This document shows positions 36,819 through 49,282 of a DNA stretch of 64,000 nucleotides, piece after piece (position 1 is the first letter of the stretch; the number at the start of each line of letters is the position of its first letter). The notes beneath the pieces are model-generated. The model ran no database searches and was not told the DNA's origin. It saw only the letters and a program-made list of their open reading frames with translations. Location of the stretch: positions 305,761 to 369,760 of the forward strand of contig WBMW01003189.1 in NCBI GenBank assembly GCA_013396635.1. Direction: 5' to 3'. A program made the position numbers and the translations under genes. The stretch is from Penelope pileata. Lineage: Eukaryota; Chordata; Aves; Galliformes; Cracidae.

Positions 36819-36947
36819 CCAATCTCTGTGAATTCTCAACTCCCAAACCAGTGTTGAGTCCAGGAAATATCATGCTGGTGCATTTTGGAAGTGATGGGGA
36901 GAACAGCTTCAGAGAGTTCAGGGCCCAGCTGACTTCTGTTCATCCAG
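36819..36947 (+). pseudogene. OVCH1: OVCH1-like CUB2, third exon, intact
   Basis: Acceptor cctgcag, donor gttagt, phase 1 to 1. Peptide ANLCEFSTPKPVLSPGNIML then VHFGSDGENSFREFRAQL. This is the CUB end pattern LCG......SPGN.M.V.F.SD....GF.A. The usual Gly after Cys is Glu. It is open. Confidence 0.88.
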
Positions 36948-37926
36948 GTTAGTAGAGAGATGCAGATGGTGCAGACATTGTTAGACACAGCAGACATCTA
37001 TTCTTAGACAGACAAGCCTATTTTTTAACCTAATCCTGCTGCATTATGTCAAGATAACTTTAAAATAAAATAGCTGCTTGTGGCAGAGCTGTCATCTCTG
37101 AATAAGGGAGATGAATTAAGGTTGTTTTTCTTTTTTTTTTTCTCCCTGAGAAATGAGGTGACTAACTTCTGATACCTGAAACAAACAGCCTTGTTAATTT
37201 TCTCATTCTGATATTCCCCTTGAAAATCTCATTATAGAAGAGAGTCTTGAACCCGGGAGCCAGTCTGCTGTCACTGCTTTCTGCTTTCGTGGCCGTGCGC
37301 TGGCTGCTGCTTGGGGAGATGAATAACATCTCCCTTTGACAGAGCCTTTAGAGGGGACAGGCCAGAGCTATTAATCTGAGTAAGAGCTAACTCTTATTTC
37401 CTCTCTTGTAGGGGAGACAGGAAGAGAAGACTTGGGATTAGCTACTGCACCCGTGTTGCCTCTGAGGGATGTTCCCTTAGATAAAGAAACTGAGTTCTGC
37501 TCACTTGATCTGGTCTGAGGGTCTTTCCTGTGATGCGTAAGAGGATTTTGCAGAGAGGCAGGTGCTTGCTGACCCCAGGTCCTTTTGTGTACTGTTTCCG
37601 TGGACAAAAGGTGATAAGGAGGTGCCCACTCTCTCATTCCCCACGCATATGACACATTCTCTTTGCTCTGTGTGCACTTCCTGCTGGGGCTGGGAGGGAG
37701 AGACCTGTTTGCAGTGCCTGAGCCTCGTTTCCTCTCTGAAGTGCTAAACTCCTTAGTATTCAAACTTTTTTGTATCTGTTTTTCCTTCCCTCACCACTTC
37801 CAGGCAGAGCAAACAAATTTGGTCTCTCCTGCATGTTTGTCCTAGCCGTATCCACTGTGCCAGGTTATCTAAGAAAACAAGAAACGTGTCTGCAAAAGTG
37901 CAGCCGTTTTTCTGTCTCTCTTGCAG

Positions 37927-38107
37927 ATGCCTGTGGCCTTCCCCCAGTGACTCCCCAGTGGCTGTTCAAGTGTGTTACTGGGGCTGAGGAGGTCTGTCCT
38001 CACAGCTGGCTGTGGCACATTGCCCTGAACCTCCTTGGAGACTACCAGTGCGATGGGGTTGTCATCAGCCCCACATAGATCCTGACAGCTGCCCACTGTG
38101 TGCTACC
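37927..38107 (+). pseudogene. OVCH1: OVCH1-like protease 2, His-57 exon with nonsense codon
   Basis: Acceptor ctcttgcag, ends at phase 2 before gtcagt. Peptide DACGLPPVTPQWLFKCVTGA then SWLWHIALNLLGDYQCDGVV and ISPT, then TAG at 38076-38078, then ILTAAHCVL. In S1 proteases Trp precedes (I/V)LTAAHC, so TGG became TAG. The catalytic His is kept. The activation site RIVGG is degraded to KCVTGA. PWxVxL reads LWHIAL. Confidence 0.92.
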
Positions 38108-38502
38108 GTCAGTGTGCCCAGCTGTCCCCTCTGCTCCTCTCCCTGTGCTGTGTGCTCCCCTTGCTCCTCTGGGCTGGAGAGAAAGCAGCTGGAGAGCTGC
38201 AGATTGTATTCACACCTCTGAAACTTCCCTTCTGCCCTTCCTCTGTGAATAGCAACTTGGGAGATAGCAACAACTTGGTCTTGCCTGTGAGATCTGTTAA
38301 AGTTAATTGGACTATCTGCGATCAGAGCTGTAGCAGAGCCAGAACTGATGCAGTGCATTTGTGGTGGCAAGAAGCTCTTGCTCAGCAGTCCTGGGAATAA
38401 GTGACTAATTAGAGAAGAGCCAGAAGGGGTGCATGACTGCTGAATAAGGAAGTTGTATGACTGACTATAAGTAGCTCCAATATGTTTGCTCTTATTATAC
38501 AG

Positions 38503-38575
38503 ATCCAATAAACCCTTGCACTGGACTGTGACAGTGGGAGACCGTGATAGAGCCCTGAGAGAGTCAACAGAACAG
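38503..38575 (+). pseudogene. OVCH1: OVCH1-like protease 2 exon, intact
   Basis: Acceptor tatacag, donor gtaaaa, one base then 24 codons. Peptide SNKPLHWTVTVGDRDRALRE continues the S1 fold after the His loop (VxVGxxDL). It is open and its phase matches both neighbours. Confidence 0.87.
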
Positions 38576-39240
38576 GTAAAAAAAAGAAGCAATACCATTA
38601 GAAATGTTGACTGTGGTATGTTTGCCCTTACCATATTTCTCAAAACAGATCTGTATACATAAAGAAAACTCTTGGCAGTAAGACAAAACGACCAGTGTGT
38701 AGCACAGGCTCAGGAACGAGAAAGAAAATTCAGTAACTTGGTCTCATTGAGCTAACTTGCAGCTTTTGGAAGTGCATTTTATATCTGGTTCTTATTACTA
38801 GTGGTAAAGGCTTTAAATCTAGCAGATGACTGAGCATCCTTAGTATCTTACTGTCTTGGTGCTGAGCAATATATTTGTCTATAAAAAGGTTGCTGACTCT
38901 TACCTCCTAATGGGGAGGAGGAAGAAATACATGTTGGGTTTTTTTAGTGTGAGTCACTTCTTTTCCACAACTTACTGGCTTGTGTTTGTGCAGTTTATGC
39001 AATCAGCTGTCTCTGTGGGCTCAGGAGATGTGAATAATACATCCCAGCAATCTTCTCACCTGAAAAGATGAGAAGTGGAGGATTTGTCGTCAAAGCCCTT
39101 GCACCTTGTTTGTTCCTCTTTAATGAGTTTGGTCATGATCTGTTGGATTTTTGCCCTCTTCCTCTACAAGTATGTGTTCAGGATGCATTTAGAGGGCAGC
39201 TTTTCCCTTCTTTGCCCTGACCCCTCTGATGCGGACACAG

Positions 39241-39424
39241 GTCAAAGCCATTGTGCTGCACCCCCGCTTTGACGTGGTGAGCTGTGACTCCAACATAGCC
39301 CTGATGCAGCTGGATGTCCCTCTGGAGCACACCACTGCTGGAAGGCCAGCGTGTCTGCCCAACAGCATAGAGACGTTGTCTTCCTCATCACTCTGCACTG
39401 CATCTGGCTGAGGGATCATTGAAG
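39241..39424 (+). pseudogene. OVCH1: OVCH1-like protease 2, Asp-102 exon (Asp to Asn, stop in GWG)
   Basis: Acceptor gacacag, donor gtgtct, phase 0 to 1. Peptide VKAIVLHPRFDVVSCDSNIA then LMQLDVPLEHTTAGRPACLP. The S1 motif D(I/V)AL reads NIAL: AAC at 39292-39294 replaces the catalytic Asp. The conserved GWG is GGC TGA GGG, with a stop at 39409-39411 in place of Trp. Confidence 0.92.
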
Positions 39425-39529
39425 GTGTCTCCTGACTTTTGCATGTTGCCCTCTATGAATGGAATGTACGCTTCCATCTCTTATTTTGTTCTTGTTCCCA
39501 GACCTAACCTAGAATTATTTCCCAAGCAG

Positions 39530-39684
39530 ATAGGGGCCGAGCTAAGTGATTGCAGCAGACACAAGTGCCCATACTTGAGAATGAAATCTGTGAGGGGAGT
39601 TACTACTTCCGTCACCTGGGAGGGATCTCAGCTAGGATGCTCTGTGCTGGCTTTGTCTCTGTGGGGGGCCAGGATCGCTGTCAG
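39530..39684 (+). pseudogene. OVCH1: OVCH1-like protease 2 exon before the Ser exon, with stop
   Basis: Acceptor caagcag, donor gtaatg, phase 1 to 0. Peptide DRGRAK, TGA at 39547-39549, then LQQTQVPILENEICEGSYYF and ISARMLCAGFVSVGGQDRCQ. The block LQQxxVPIL...C...MLCAGF...D.CQ is typical S1. The stop may come from CGA or TGG. Confidence 0.88.
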
Positions 39685-40493
39685 GTAATGTAAAGTTAGA
39701 GGGGAGCATTCCTGAAGGTGCCTGCATACAGGTGTTAGTAGGTCAACTGGGGAAAGAAACTGGCCAGAAGAGCAAGTAGCAAATTTCAGCTGAAATCTCC
39801 AGCAACCTGCTGTCCCTGAAGAGGACACTCTTTACATGAGCAAGAGGCAGTCAATTGGTGCTGCAGATGCGATGTGCAGTGTTGCTTGGAAGCAGGATCA
39901 CGGATCTTGGTATTGTTTCTCTGGACAATAACGTTCATGATCTCTGTGGAAGAGAGAATGTTCTTCCCTTTGAGTCCCATCTCTTCCTAGTGAAATGCTG
40001 CCTAACTGTAGCTGGCTTGGAACCTCTTTCAAGGCATGCTCTTCAAGACAATCTGTGAAGATTTCTGTTGTTTTTATAAAACTTTTACTAAAGCAGTGTC
40101 CAAAAACTAGCTAATCTCCCTGAAATTGTGAGGCAAGCTGGGAAGAACAGCTGAGTAAATAAAAGGCAAGGTAATTTTTACTGAGACACTGTCAAGCTAA
40201 AATGCAGGTTCAGCTCAATACCACAATCTTATGGAAGGCTGATATTTTGTGTGTACCATAAAACATGACTGACTAGTGCTCTTTGGTTTTCAGCCGGTGC
40301 TCAGTCTTCATTCCACACTGATAGGCAACCCTTTAAATCAGCCTCCTGGTTCCCGATCTGCGTTGAGTTTCACCAGCAGCTGTGCCCTGTTCTTGCACAG
40401 AGGCTTTGTTGGGCAGCTCTGGGCTGTGACAACTCTCCTCTCAGCTTCAGCAGCGCAGAGATAACTGCGAGACCCCTGTCTCTTGGTTCCTAG

Positions 40494-40650
40494 GGTGGTT
40501 CTGGTGGCCCCTTGGTTTGCAGCAAGGAAAATGGACAATTCGTTCTTCATGGCATTGCCAGCTGGGGTGTTGGCTGTGCCAGTCTGAAGAAACCAGGAGT
40601 CTATTCAAGGGTGAGGATTTTCCTGGACTGGATAAGATTGACAATGAAAG
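40494..40650 (+). pseudogene. OVCH1: OVCH1-like protease 2, Ser-195 exon, open, GGSGGP
   Basis: Acceptor tcctag, donor gtgagt, phase 0 to 1, 52 codons without lesion. Peptide GGSGGPLVCSKENGQFVLHG then IASWGVGCASLKKPGVYSRV and RIFLDWIRLTM. The Ser is present, but the Asp of GDSGGP, which pairs with the new N-terminus on zymogen activation, is Gly (40497-40499). Confidence 0.93.
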
Positions 40651-41421
40651 GTGAGTTTTCTTTGTCTAAACAAGCAGAATCCTGCGTATAACCCCTTTGT
40701 GGAAAATATCGAAGTGCATTGAGGTTTTGTCTGGTAGACTTTGACAAGGAAGAAGAATCCAGGGGGCTTCACTGATTTCCTGCAGAAAGTCCCTTTTTCC
40801 TTCTCTTCTTCATGCCTTCCTCCTAAAAAAAAAAACTTACTTGAAATTGGAATGGGAGTTTCAGAAGCATAAGACTTGTATTTAACTCTTCTGTCTCTTA
40901 AATTGGATATTATATTAGGACAAATACTTTTCTCAGTAAAGCCAGCTGCTGCTGGGAATTCTTACCAGACCCGTGCTTTGACAGACAGGGTAGTCTGGGA
41001 CGGCTCTGAACTGAACTTGTGCATGTGCATATCTAGATATTCAAGTCTGCGGGATAAATTTCTCCAGGTAAGTACTAGAGAAAGAACAATTTATGATGTG
41101 TTGCTGAAGGAGGACTTAGCTCATGAAAGTGAGGGGTCTCTTACAAATACAGAGGCCCCTGTTGTTAAACCGGGTGCTCTCTTGTAACAGAAATGAAGGA
41201 AGCAAACCTTCAGAAACTGCTTCACGTGAACTGTCATCCTGCTTTCCTGCACCAGCCCCCTCTGCTCATCTTTCCCAGAAGTTATTTTCCTGCTGAGGCT
41301 CCTCAGGTCAAGGTGAACATGGCTTTATAGTTTCATTGGCAGACAGAAAAATCAGCTCCTCAAACTTGTTTAATCTGATATGGTTCAAGAGACTTCAAAG
41401 GGCCATCAGATAACTTCAAGG

Positions 41422-41440
41422 TTTTTTTTTTTTTTTTTTT
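41422..41440 (+). repeat. Poly(T) tract
   Basis: About 19 T residues in a row. No element body or target duplication is recognisable next to it. Confidence 0.75.
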
Positions 41441-42408
41441 CTTTTTGCCTCCCATGTTAAATAAACTGACTTCTCATTCTAGAGAAATGTTTCACTTTGG
41501 CCTTTGGCTCAAAGTAGCTGTGCTGGGAAAGTGCTGATGCAAAACATTTGTCTTTCAAGGCTCTATCCCTCCTCCTTCCCTGCCTGTGCACACGTACAGC
41601 CAAGAACGTAATTCTCCATTTAGTGAATAGTTGGGATTGTCCCATAACTTTTCTTGGGAAAGAGCTAATCCTGGACAGAGTTTTCATGTTTCTATCCATC
41701 TTGTACTTTATTATATTACAGTCAACGGAGAAAAATGGAATACTTAAGAATACTGTTTTTTCCCTATAGTGTGCTGTAGTTATGAGCAGGAAATTAAAGT
41801 CTATGTTAAAGAGAAGTGTGGATAATGCTCTGCTCTTGGGTCAGATGAGCACTTGGACTCTGCTGCTTTGTGCTGCAGCTGCCCGTCTTTCTCCCTCGTG
41901 GTGCCATTCATAGTCCCACGGAGACCTAAGAGAAATGTTAGTACAGGTGCTGACTAAGGGAGAACTTTCTTCTGAGTTAAAACCAGCTAACAAAACAAGT
42001 TATCACTTGAGTGGTAGCCAGACCATCCCCACAGGTAAGCTGGGAGCTGGCTGGAGGTTTTCCATCCCCTTGGATCTGACAGAACTGGCTGCTGACCCTG
42101 GTGCTCTGTAGGCTGTAATGGCTTTTGTGGGTTTACTGGAGGTCAGGCAGTTTATGCAGGGGAGCTGCTCAGCTCCATAGCTGTAAATCTTTCTTGAAAA
42201 TGGATGTTTTAGCATCACATACTGCTTTCTCATATGGTTTCATACAAAAGGTTTGAAGCCCTGAGGGCTCTTTGACCCAGATGCTGACCACTGGCTCCTT
42301 AATCTGACATTTGTTCAAGCATAATTGCTTTTCATGGCAAGAAGTGCTTGGCCATGATGACTGTTACTGAGCTTTATGTTGCACTGAGCGCACTGTGCTT
42401 CTCCCCAG

Positions 42409-42600
42409 GTGCTGCACAGAGCGTGCCATGGGGAAGCAGTGCTGCACCCAGGACCTTGGCACAGGAGCAGCCAGCAGAGCTGTCTACAAAACTACGGGAA
42501 GAGGCATCTGCACAGAATAACTGTGAGGCTGTGCAGAACCACTGAGGGCTGGAGGCTACAGCACGTCTTCTGCAGCAGGTGATGAAGCTGGCTCAGTGTG
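42409..42600 (+). pseudogene. OVCH1: Candidate linker exon after protease 2 (tentative)
   Basis: After ctccccag, phase 1 as required, the frame reads GAAQSVPWGSSAAPRTLAQE and on to NCEAVQNH, then TGA at 42543-42545 and GLEATARLLQQ before gtgatg at about 42582. Low-complexity, Ala/Gln/Glu-rich sequence fits an interdomain linker. I see no domain motif, so this rests on position, phase and open length only. Confidence 0.3.
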
Positions 42601-45600
42601 GGGAGCAGCTCTGGGGCGTGCCTGGTAACAAGTGTGAAACATCTTCTGTGTTTTAGATTGAGTTTCTCAGGGTAGACAGGATTACTTATTTCCTTATGTG
42701 CTTCGCATCACCAGAGCCATGATCTTGGGTGAGCAGCTCTGTCACCTTGTTCCTGCCTTTAAAGCACAACAAACAGCCCTGTTCTACTGATACTTCTCCC
42801 CACCAACAAAACATATAATTTTCTCTGCACCTGATACTGTGACAATGCTGGAGGAAAGGCTGAGGCACCCTCAAGTTACCAGGTGCCACTGGCTTGGGCA
42901 ACAAATTGGAGGATGCTGTTGCTCACAGCTTCAAAAAGCAGTGTGTTCTGGAGGGACATGCTACCAGCTCTGTTTGAGGACTTGTGCTGTAGCCAGGGCG
43001 TTGGCATGCAGTGTGTGCTTTGCTCTTCTTATTGGCGTCCTTGCTGGTGCTGCAAAACATCACACCCCTGAGATAAAAATGTGCTCTCTGAAATGATAAG
43101 CAGCAGGAGGTGGAAATGCTTTCCTTGCATCAGCCCAGCAGCTCTAGGGCTGGATAGCTGGAAACATGTGAGCGGCTGCTGTCTGACTGGAGCAGGCTTG
43201 TCCCAGCTGAGCTGCTCATCACTGGGTGGTGAACTCATGGCAGGTGCTTGGTGCTGCAATGGCCTAAGTGTGGGGCTTACTCTGAATGCAAAAACAATTT
43301 TTAAAATGAGCTCGGAGGTGGTCTCCTGTGGGTCATCCCAAAGCTTTCACCATCTTCCAGATGGCTGTGTGCACACCCGTACTGCCATTCCCTTGTGTCC
43401 CTGCTGCAAGCACAAGGACAGTGTCCTCCAGCAGTGCTTCATACAGGCAGGAGCCCTTGCCTTGTCCTTGTGCAAAGCTGGGCAATTAACTCGTTAGTTT
43501 TCAACCGGAGGGGCTCAGCTTTTCCCTTCCCTCTCCCCATTGGTGCTCTCAGCATCCCATGCAGCTACTCAGAGACACGATGTGGTGTCAGCATCCACTC
43601 TGAGCAGAAAGCTCATAAATGTTGGTGTAGGAGCAATCACGCTTAAACAGAGTTAGAGCTGGTCTGCAGAGGGTACAACTTTAAAAATTGCTGCCTTGGG
43701 AGGCAAACAACCCTATTATACTTGTACTAAAGGGACATACAGTTCTCATTAGCGATCTTGTTTTCACTCCTGCTCTCTTGTAACTACTCGGATGCTTCCA
43801 AATATTTCCCTGTTGAACTGGTCTCCTGTTTAACAAGCGTTGAGTCTGACTGCACCGTGTGTGTGTAGCTGCAGGCTCATCCTGCTCTCCTACTGTGTTT
43901 CTGGAGAACTAGCAAAAGCACAGACCAAAACATAAACTTTTGTAACTCTTGTCGAAGGCTGGTTGCAAGGTTAAGGAAAAAACATAAAATTACACTTCTT
44001 CCTCAGCATTAAGTGAATTCAGTTTGGGTACTGTGGGCTCTTGACCAACCTGATATCTGTTCATATGTTTTCAAGTACTGATTTGTAGCATAGCTCAATG
44101 CAAATTTGCAAGCAAGTCAGCTTTCCTCTATGACCTGATGTTTCGCCCTTGTGTTGCCTCTGAGTCCCAGGCAGCAGAGCTATCATATCCCTGCGCACTT
44201 TGAAAAATCCTGCAGGATTGTACCAGTCTGTATGCTGGAAATGATTAAATTGTACTGATAGACACGTTATTAATATTGTGTATAATATACATATACAGTG
44301 TGTGTGTATGTATATATACTAGCCAAAATGAATAGGTCTGGTTAAAAAAAAAATCAAAAATTTAACGCTCTGTTTTTTGTGTGTGCCCTTCCAGTGGCTG
44401 CAATAGCTGTACTTTTGCCCATGATATCAGAATATTCAGATTTCCAGTAAGTCTGATAATACCCGTGGAGACAGAGAGAGAAGGAACTGATTTCAAGGTA
44501 TGTATGTGTGTGTTTCACATGCCACAAAACCATTTCCTACTACTTTTATTGAACTGCTAGACTACTCTCAATCATGAGTCAAACTGGCAGGCTTCGTATA
44601 AAGCTCTTACTGTCTCTTCTTGATGCTTTTATCACTGAAGTGTGCATTTATCCAAGGAATGTGTGTCAGAAGTGAAGCTAGAAGAGCCCTGGGGGGGTTA
44701 CCTCTGTTCCTTCCTCATCAGAGTATGTGGGAAGTGCAGAGTGCTTGGGTGCTCAGAACGTCTCTGAAGTTTATAGCAAAGCATCTGTCAATAACAACAC
44801 CCAACTGCCAAGAGGGGTTTCTTGGGATTTATGAAGGAAGTCAAGGAGTGAAGAAAGTGCTAGCTAACAATGAACAGTACAAGTGAGGACGCTAAGTCCT
44901 AGAAATTTCTCAGTTTCACTTGGGCCAGTTTCCGAAAGGGTTTCCATCTCCAATTGCATGGCTCTGATGTGTGCTAAGCTTAAACCTCAGAGCCTGGGCT
45001 GTTAACTTGGCTGAAGCCCTTAATCCCCGTGTGTGTGCTGCATTGACCCTGTAGGAGAGCAGTCCTGCAAGTCCACTAGAGAATGACAACACAAACTAGA
45101 TAGCAATAAGCTGCGGTATTTGGGCAAAGTGTTATGAAAAGAACTTGTCCACGTAAGGGACTTGTGACACCTAGGCTAGTGGCAGCTCCTGGTTCAAAGT
45201 TAATCCTCTCTTCTCCAGGCACTGCACAATCTGAGATGATGAGGTGAAATGTTATATGTATATTGCAGTATGTTATATGGAGAGGGAGTGAATGACACTG
45301 AACCTTTAGGGTCTGGGGAACAGGAATGCGATTCTTCCTCGCAGAAAACGTTCTCTATGCAGAGGACTATGGCCTTCCTTGCTCTGACCCTGCTGAGTAC
45401 GATCTGTTCACTGGGACAGTAGATGAACACAAACCACAAAATTCAAAGAAGCCTAAAAAAAGAAGTGAGGACTTTAATGCTGTTTATCATAAAGCTTAGA
45501 TTTCTGGAAGCCAGTTTGTCCACATGTTGTTTTCATGTGTGCTGTATGCTATGCAGTTATGTAAAATCTATCTGGAGGTGTGCAGCGAAGCAGGGAGCAG

Positions 45601-48421
45601 GAGCACATCGAGGTAATTCCAGCAAGCTGGGCCTTTTAAAAAAAGCATGGAGCTTTTTGTTTTCTTTTTCAAAGGCTCTGTGCACAGAATAGGGGAATAT
45701 GACAAGGGGGAACAGTGGGAGAGATGAAGTGCAGGGCAGTAGCATACTCCTACTTCCGTTTGAAATCACAATTGAAATGCTAGCTTCATCTGCAGTACAA
45801 ACCCTGCAGTATATAAATGTGTATATGTGCAAAGAAAATCAATCCTGCCCCAAGCCTTCACCACAATGAAGGCAAGAAAGGAGGATATCTGTGCCTCTGT
45901 ACAAATACGTACCCAAGTGATAGGCTTTAATTAGCTATTATCACTCTCATATCATAATCACTGTACTACATTCTCAGCCATGGAAAATACCAACCACGAT
46001 GTCAATGCCTGAAGGGGTTAAAAAACGCTGCTGCTATATAAGTCTGAAAATCCAAATTTTTTTAAAAATGAGGGGATTTGATTTAATCCCTTCCCCCCCC
46101 CTGCTCGCCATAATTCCAGAAAGATCTAGAAGTACAGAGAACTGTGACAGGTGTCCAGGGGTTGGTCTGGCTCTGCACAGGGAAAGACTAAAGAGACTCA
46201 ACAGGCTGGAAAAGGCAATGGAGAGAGGCAATGGCTTCACAGGCTGCCACAGAGGGCACAGAAGGGTTACTAAGGACTGTTTAGTTACTAATTTTTGCAA
46301 CATAGGGAGTAGGGATGTCAAAGGGAAGTATCGCACATCAACTTGAAAGCAAAAAGGTTTAGTTGGAAGTTGATGCAAAATGTAAGTGGGGAGGGGGGAA
46401 GTAATGGGAAAGGAATAGGGGAAAAACCTCATGAAGGCGAGATCTTGCAGGGGTCAGTTGGGGTGTACTGACCTGAGATGATCATCCTTCTGCCACCTCT
46501 TCAATGGGTCTTTCTTCCCTTCCCTCTGAACTTCTCTCGCTTAATTTTGCCTTAAATAAGTTAAATTTGTTATGGTTATAGATGTTATAAGGTAATTATA
46601 CAGAAGGATTTCTCCTGGGCAGGCATCCATGCTGACATCCAGGTGAAAGGTGGTGGAGAAATACACCATTAGCATTTGGGAGTCCTTTGGGCGCATTCCA
46701 ATGTAGGGAACTTGTGCACTCCAAATATTTTCAGAAGTAAGTAATGCCTCTGGAGAAACTTCTTAGATAATAGCTGTTCTGTGTAGACCCTTGTCCTCTT
46801 ACAGCACACCAGCGATAGGGACAAAAAGAAGTCTGAAATGTGGCATGTCAGTTAGTTATGAGGTGGAAGGGAAAGGACAGCTTCCCTTCCTCCATGGAGA
46901 AGATGTGCTAAGGAGTTCTTAGAGCACTCCGCAGCTATCTTCCTCTGAGAACGTATTTATAAAAGCACAGAAAAAATATTTCTGGAAGTATGCCTATTAC
47001 AGCTGAGAATAACTATTAGAACTATTTATTTGCAGGACAGAGGAAAATGCTATCAGAAATGGGGCCATCAATCAAACTTTTCTCTTAACTGGAGTCTAAT
47101 AGATGGCTCCCTAGAGCATCCTCCAGCACACAGACTCACTGCTATGTAATAGCATTTGTTATGGCTGGCAGTTTTTCAAGGTTGGGTATATTAAACTAGA
47201 TTCCTATGTCTATTTATATGCCAACATATTGAAAGCATCTTTTTTTTTCCATTCCTCTAGAGCCAGTAAGCAACAGAAGTCAGTGGATGCCTGTCTCCAA
47301 ACCAAATAACTTTTACTGAGGAGTCTAAAACATTGACTTGGGCTTTAATGCTGATACGAGTTTGAATTTTAGGATGATGGTATGATGGGGGAGAAAGAGG
47401 TTGGAAAATTCAGAGAGTCGAAAGACCAATCCCAAAATATTTTATTATTCTTAAAAACTGGAAGTGGCTATTGGTGGAGGTGGAATAATGAAAATTCCCT
47501 GCCCCATCTCATTTTCAATTTAAATGCAAGAATGCATTTTTAAGTAGTTTAGCAATTTTTCAGAACAGACGTAGGAAAAAATGTCTAGCCTTGTAGGTAG
47601 ACTTCAGGCATTTGACAGTAAGCAATGAACTGCACAAATCCCTGCTGGCTGGCAGTGGGGCACTCCTTGCAGGACAGGGGCTGGAGGCTCTGCTTGCTGC
47701 TTCATTGGGACTCAACAGCATTGCAGCTGCATCACTGCCGTTGAGCATCTCTAAAATGTGAGCAGTTGCCCACTTTTCTGCCTTCCCATAAAGCAACTTG
47801 TACGAGCTTTGCCTACATATGAGATGCTTTTCAAATGGCATTTTTACAGGGATGCTGTGCTTGGATTTGCTTCTAGCTGTGCTGTGCAGTACCCTGAAGT
47901 TTCCTGTGGTCCTCCAGAGCCCTGGGCCAGTGCTGAAAGTCATGCTGTGCTCCATCAGCCATGCTACTTTTAGCATTGAACTCTTACTTACAGTCCAAAG
48001 TACAGTCAAGCTGTACAACCACTTACCTCTGAAGATGAACTGAGCTGTTTGATTTTGATTGAAGCTTCAAGAATGTCCTTGACTGCAAGATGTCTTTATA
48101 GGCTTTCTGGAGGCTTTCCTTATAGACTTTCTCCAAAAATACGTGACAACAGAGCTCTTTTAAGCTCTAGCCTGGGTAAAACTGACTGATGTGCAAAATG
48201 CTGAAGCTTGAAACATAGCTAAAATGAGATTAAGTTTTATAGGATTATGATGAACAAGGTCTGGCCTAGTGGAATAGGAACGTAGTAGCTTTCATAACTG
48301 GTTCATCCTCTAGTTGAGTGTATGCCATGTCATGTGGGAATTGTCCTAGCCCACGGTGAAAGCCCATTTAAAATTTATTATCAAAGCTGAATTTCATGCT
48401 TTACATCCTTATTCCTTCTAG
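42601..48421 (+). other. OVCH1: Long intron between protease 2 and CUB3; nothing firm recognised
   Basis: 5.8 kb without a clear domain exon. A possible exon at 44395-44499 (tccag ... gtatgt) reads SGCNSCTFAHDIRIFRFPVS then EREGTDFK. It ends like a CUB strand but does not fit the domain order and is not annotated. The open frames at 45200-46432 look random. Confidence 0.5.
44273..44322 (+). repeat. TA/TG-rich microsatellite
   Basis: Imperfect TA, TATG and GTGTGTG runs in the intron between protease 2 and CUB3. Confidence 0.7.
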
Positions 48422-48560
48422 GACAAAAACCAGGCGATACACAGAAAAATCCCAAGGAGATGAGCTCAGAGCTGTCACAATGCAAGGATGCCCTCCTTAC
48501 AGATCAGGAAGGAAAGATCCAGTCACCAGGATATCCCATGAAATACACAAACACCACCAG
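48422..48560 (+). pseudogene. OVCH1: OVCH1-like CUB3, first exon, intact
   Basis: Acceptor ccttctag, ends at phase 2 before gtgagt. Peptide GQKPGDTQKNPKEMSSELSQ (linker) then CKDALLTDQEGKIQSPGYPM and KYTNTT. The CUB start C...L...EG.I.SPGYP is clear and open. The exon border before C.W matches CUB1. Confidence 0.9.
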
Positions 48561-49143
48561 GTGAGTACCTGAGCTCTTCTGGCTCTTGGAACTCTCATAT
48601 TGAAATCTGCAGACATCTGAGGTGGCTTTTAATGACTTCATAGGTATTATAGTGCTTGTTAAAAAACTGGCTGCGTTCCTCAAAACTGTCAGGAAAACTG
48701 GGTTCACCAGTACCTTCTCTCCAGCAAACATCAGACAAATCTGATGCCTCTGGGCAAAGTTGTCATCATAAAGCCTGTCAGACTCCTGAATGTGGCACAA
48801 GGGAGGGGTTAAAAATGGCAATGCCTAACTGAGCTACTAAAAATCTTTTGGCACTTTCATCCATTTCCTTTTCTACCTCCTTTATTGTGCTTAGTTAGGA
48901 GATAACTTTCCATTCACAGGGCAATAGCACAGACTTCTGAACAGTTTGAAAGCTTAACTTCAAAAGTAATGAAGAATATTCCTGAAATAGATTCAGATCA
49001 GTATCCCATCTTTGACTTTTTCTTTTTAATGGGCATTACTCTCCTTTTTTCCCTTGGCTCACATTTTGATAGCTATCCCTAGGAAATAAAAGTCAATTGT
49101 AAAGCACACCAGCATTATGGCTTTGTTCTCTGCTTTTGTGCAG

Positions 49144-49282
49144 CAGCTGCCACTGGAGAATTATAGCCCCATTAAAATCCATTATTCGGTTTAAAGTCCT
49201 GGACTTATGGACTGAAAGAAATCTAATTCTCATGGCCAGCTGATGGTGTATGAAGGATTTGGACTAACTAAAGAGTTAATAT
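49144..49282 (+). pseudogene. OVCH1: OVCH1-like CUB3, middle exon with frameshift
   Basis: Acceptor ttgtgcag, phase 2. The frame reads SCHWRIIAPLKSIIRFKVLD then LWTERNLIL and hits TGA at 49241-49243. The matching CUB continuation HGQLMVYEGFGLTKELI is in another frame from 49231. The shift lies at about 49222-49231. The end is taken at T|gtgtga, which gives the phase required by the next exon. Confidence 0.82.

Noticed and set aside
38065..38643. 192-codon minus-strand open frame
   Set aside because: It overlaps the protease 2 His exon and the following exon in antisense and has no domain resemblance.
44395..44499. Possible exon ending in EREGTDFK with tccag acceptor and gtatgt donor
   Set aside because: The end resembles a CUB strand, but the start does not, and its position between protease 2 and the CUB3 start does not fit the domain order.
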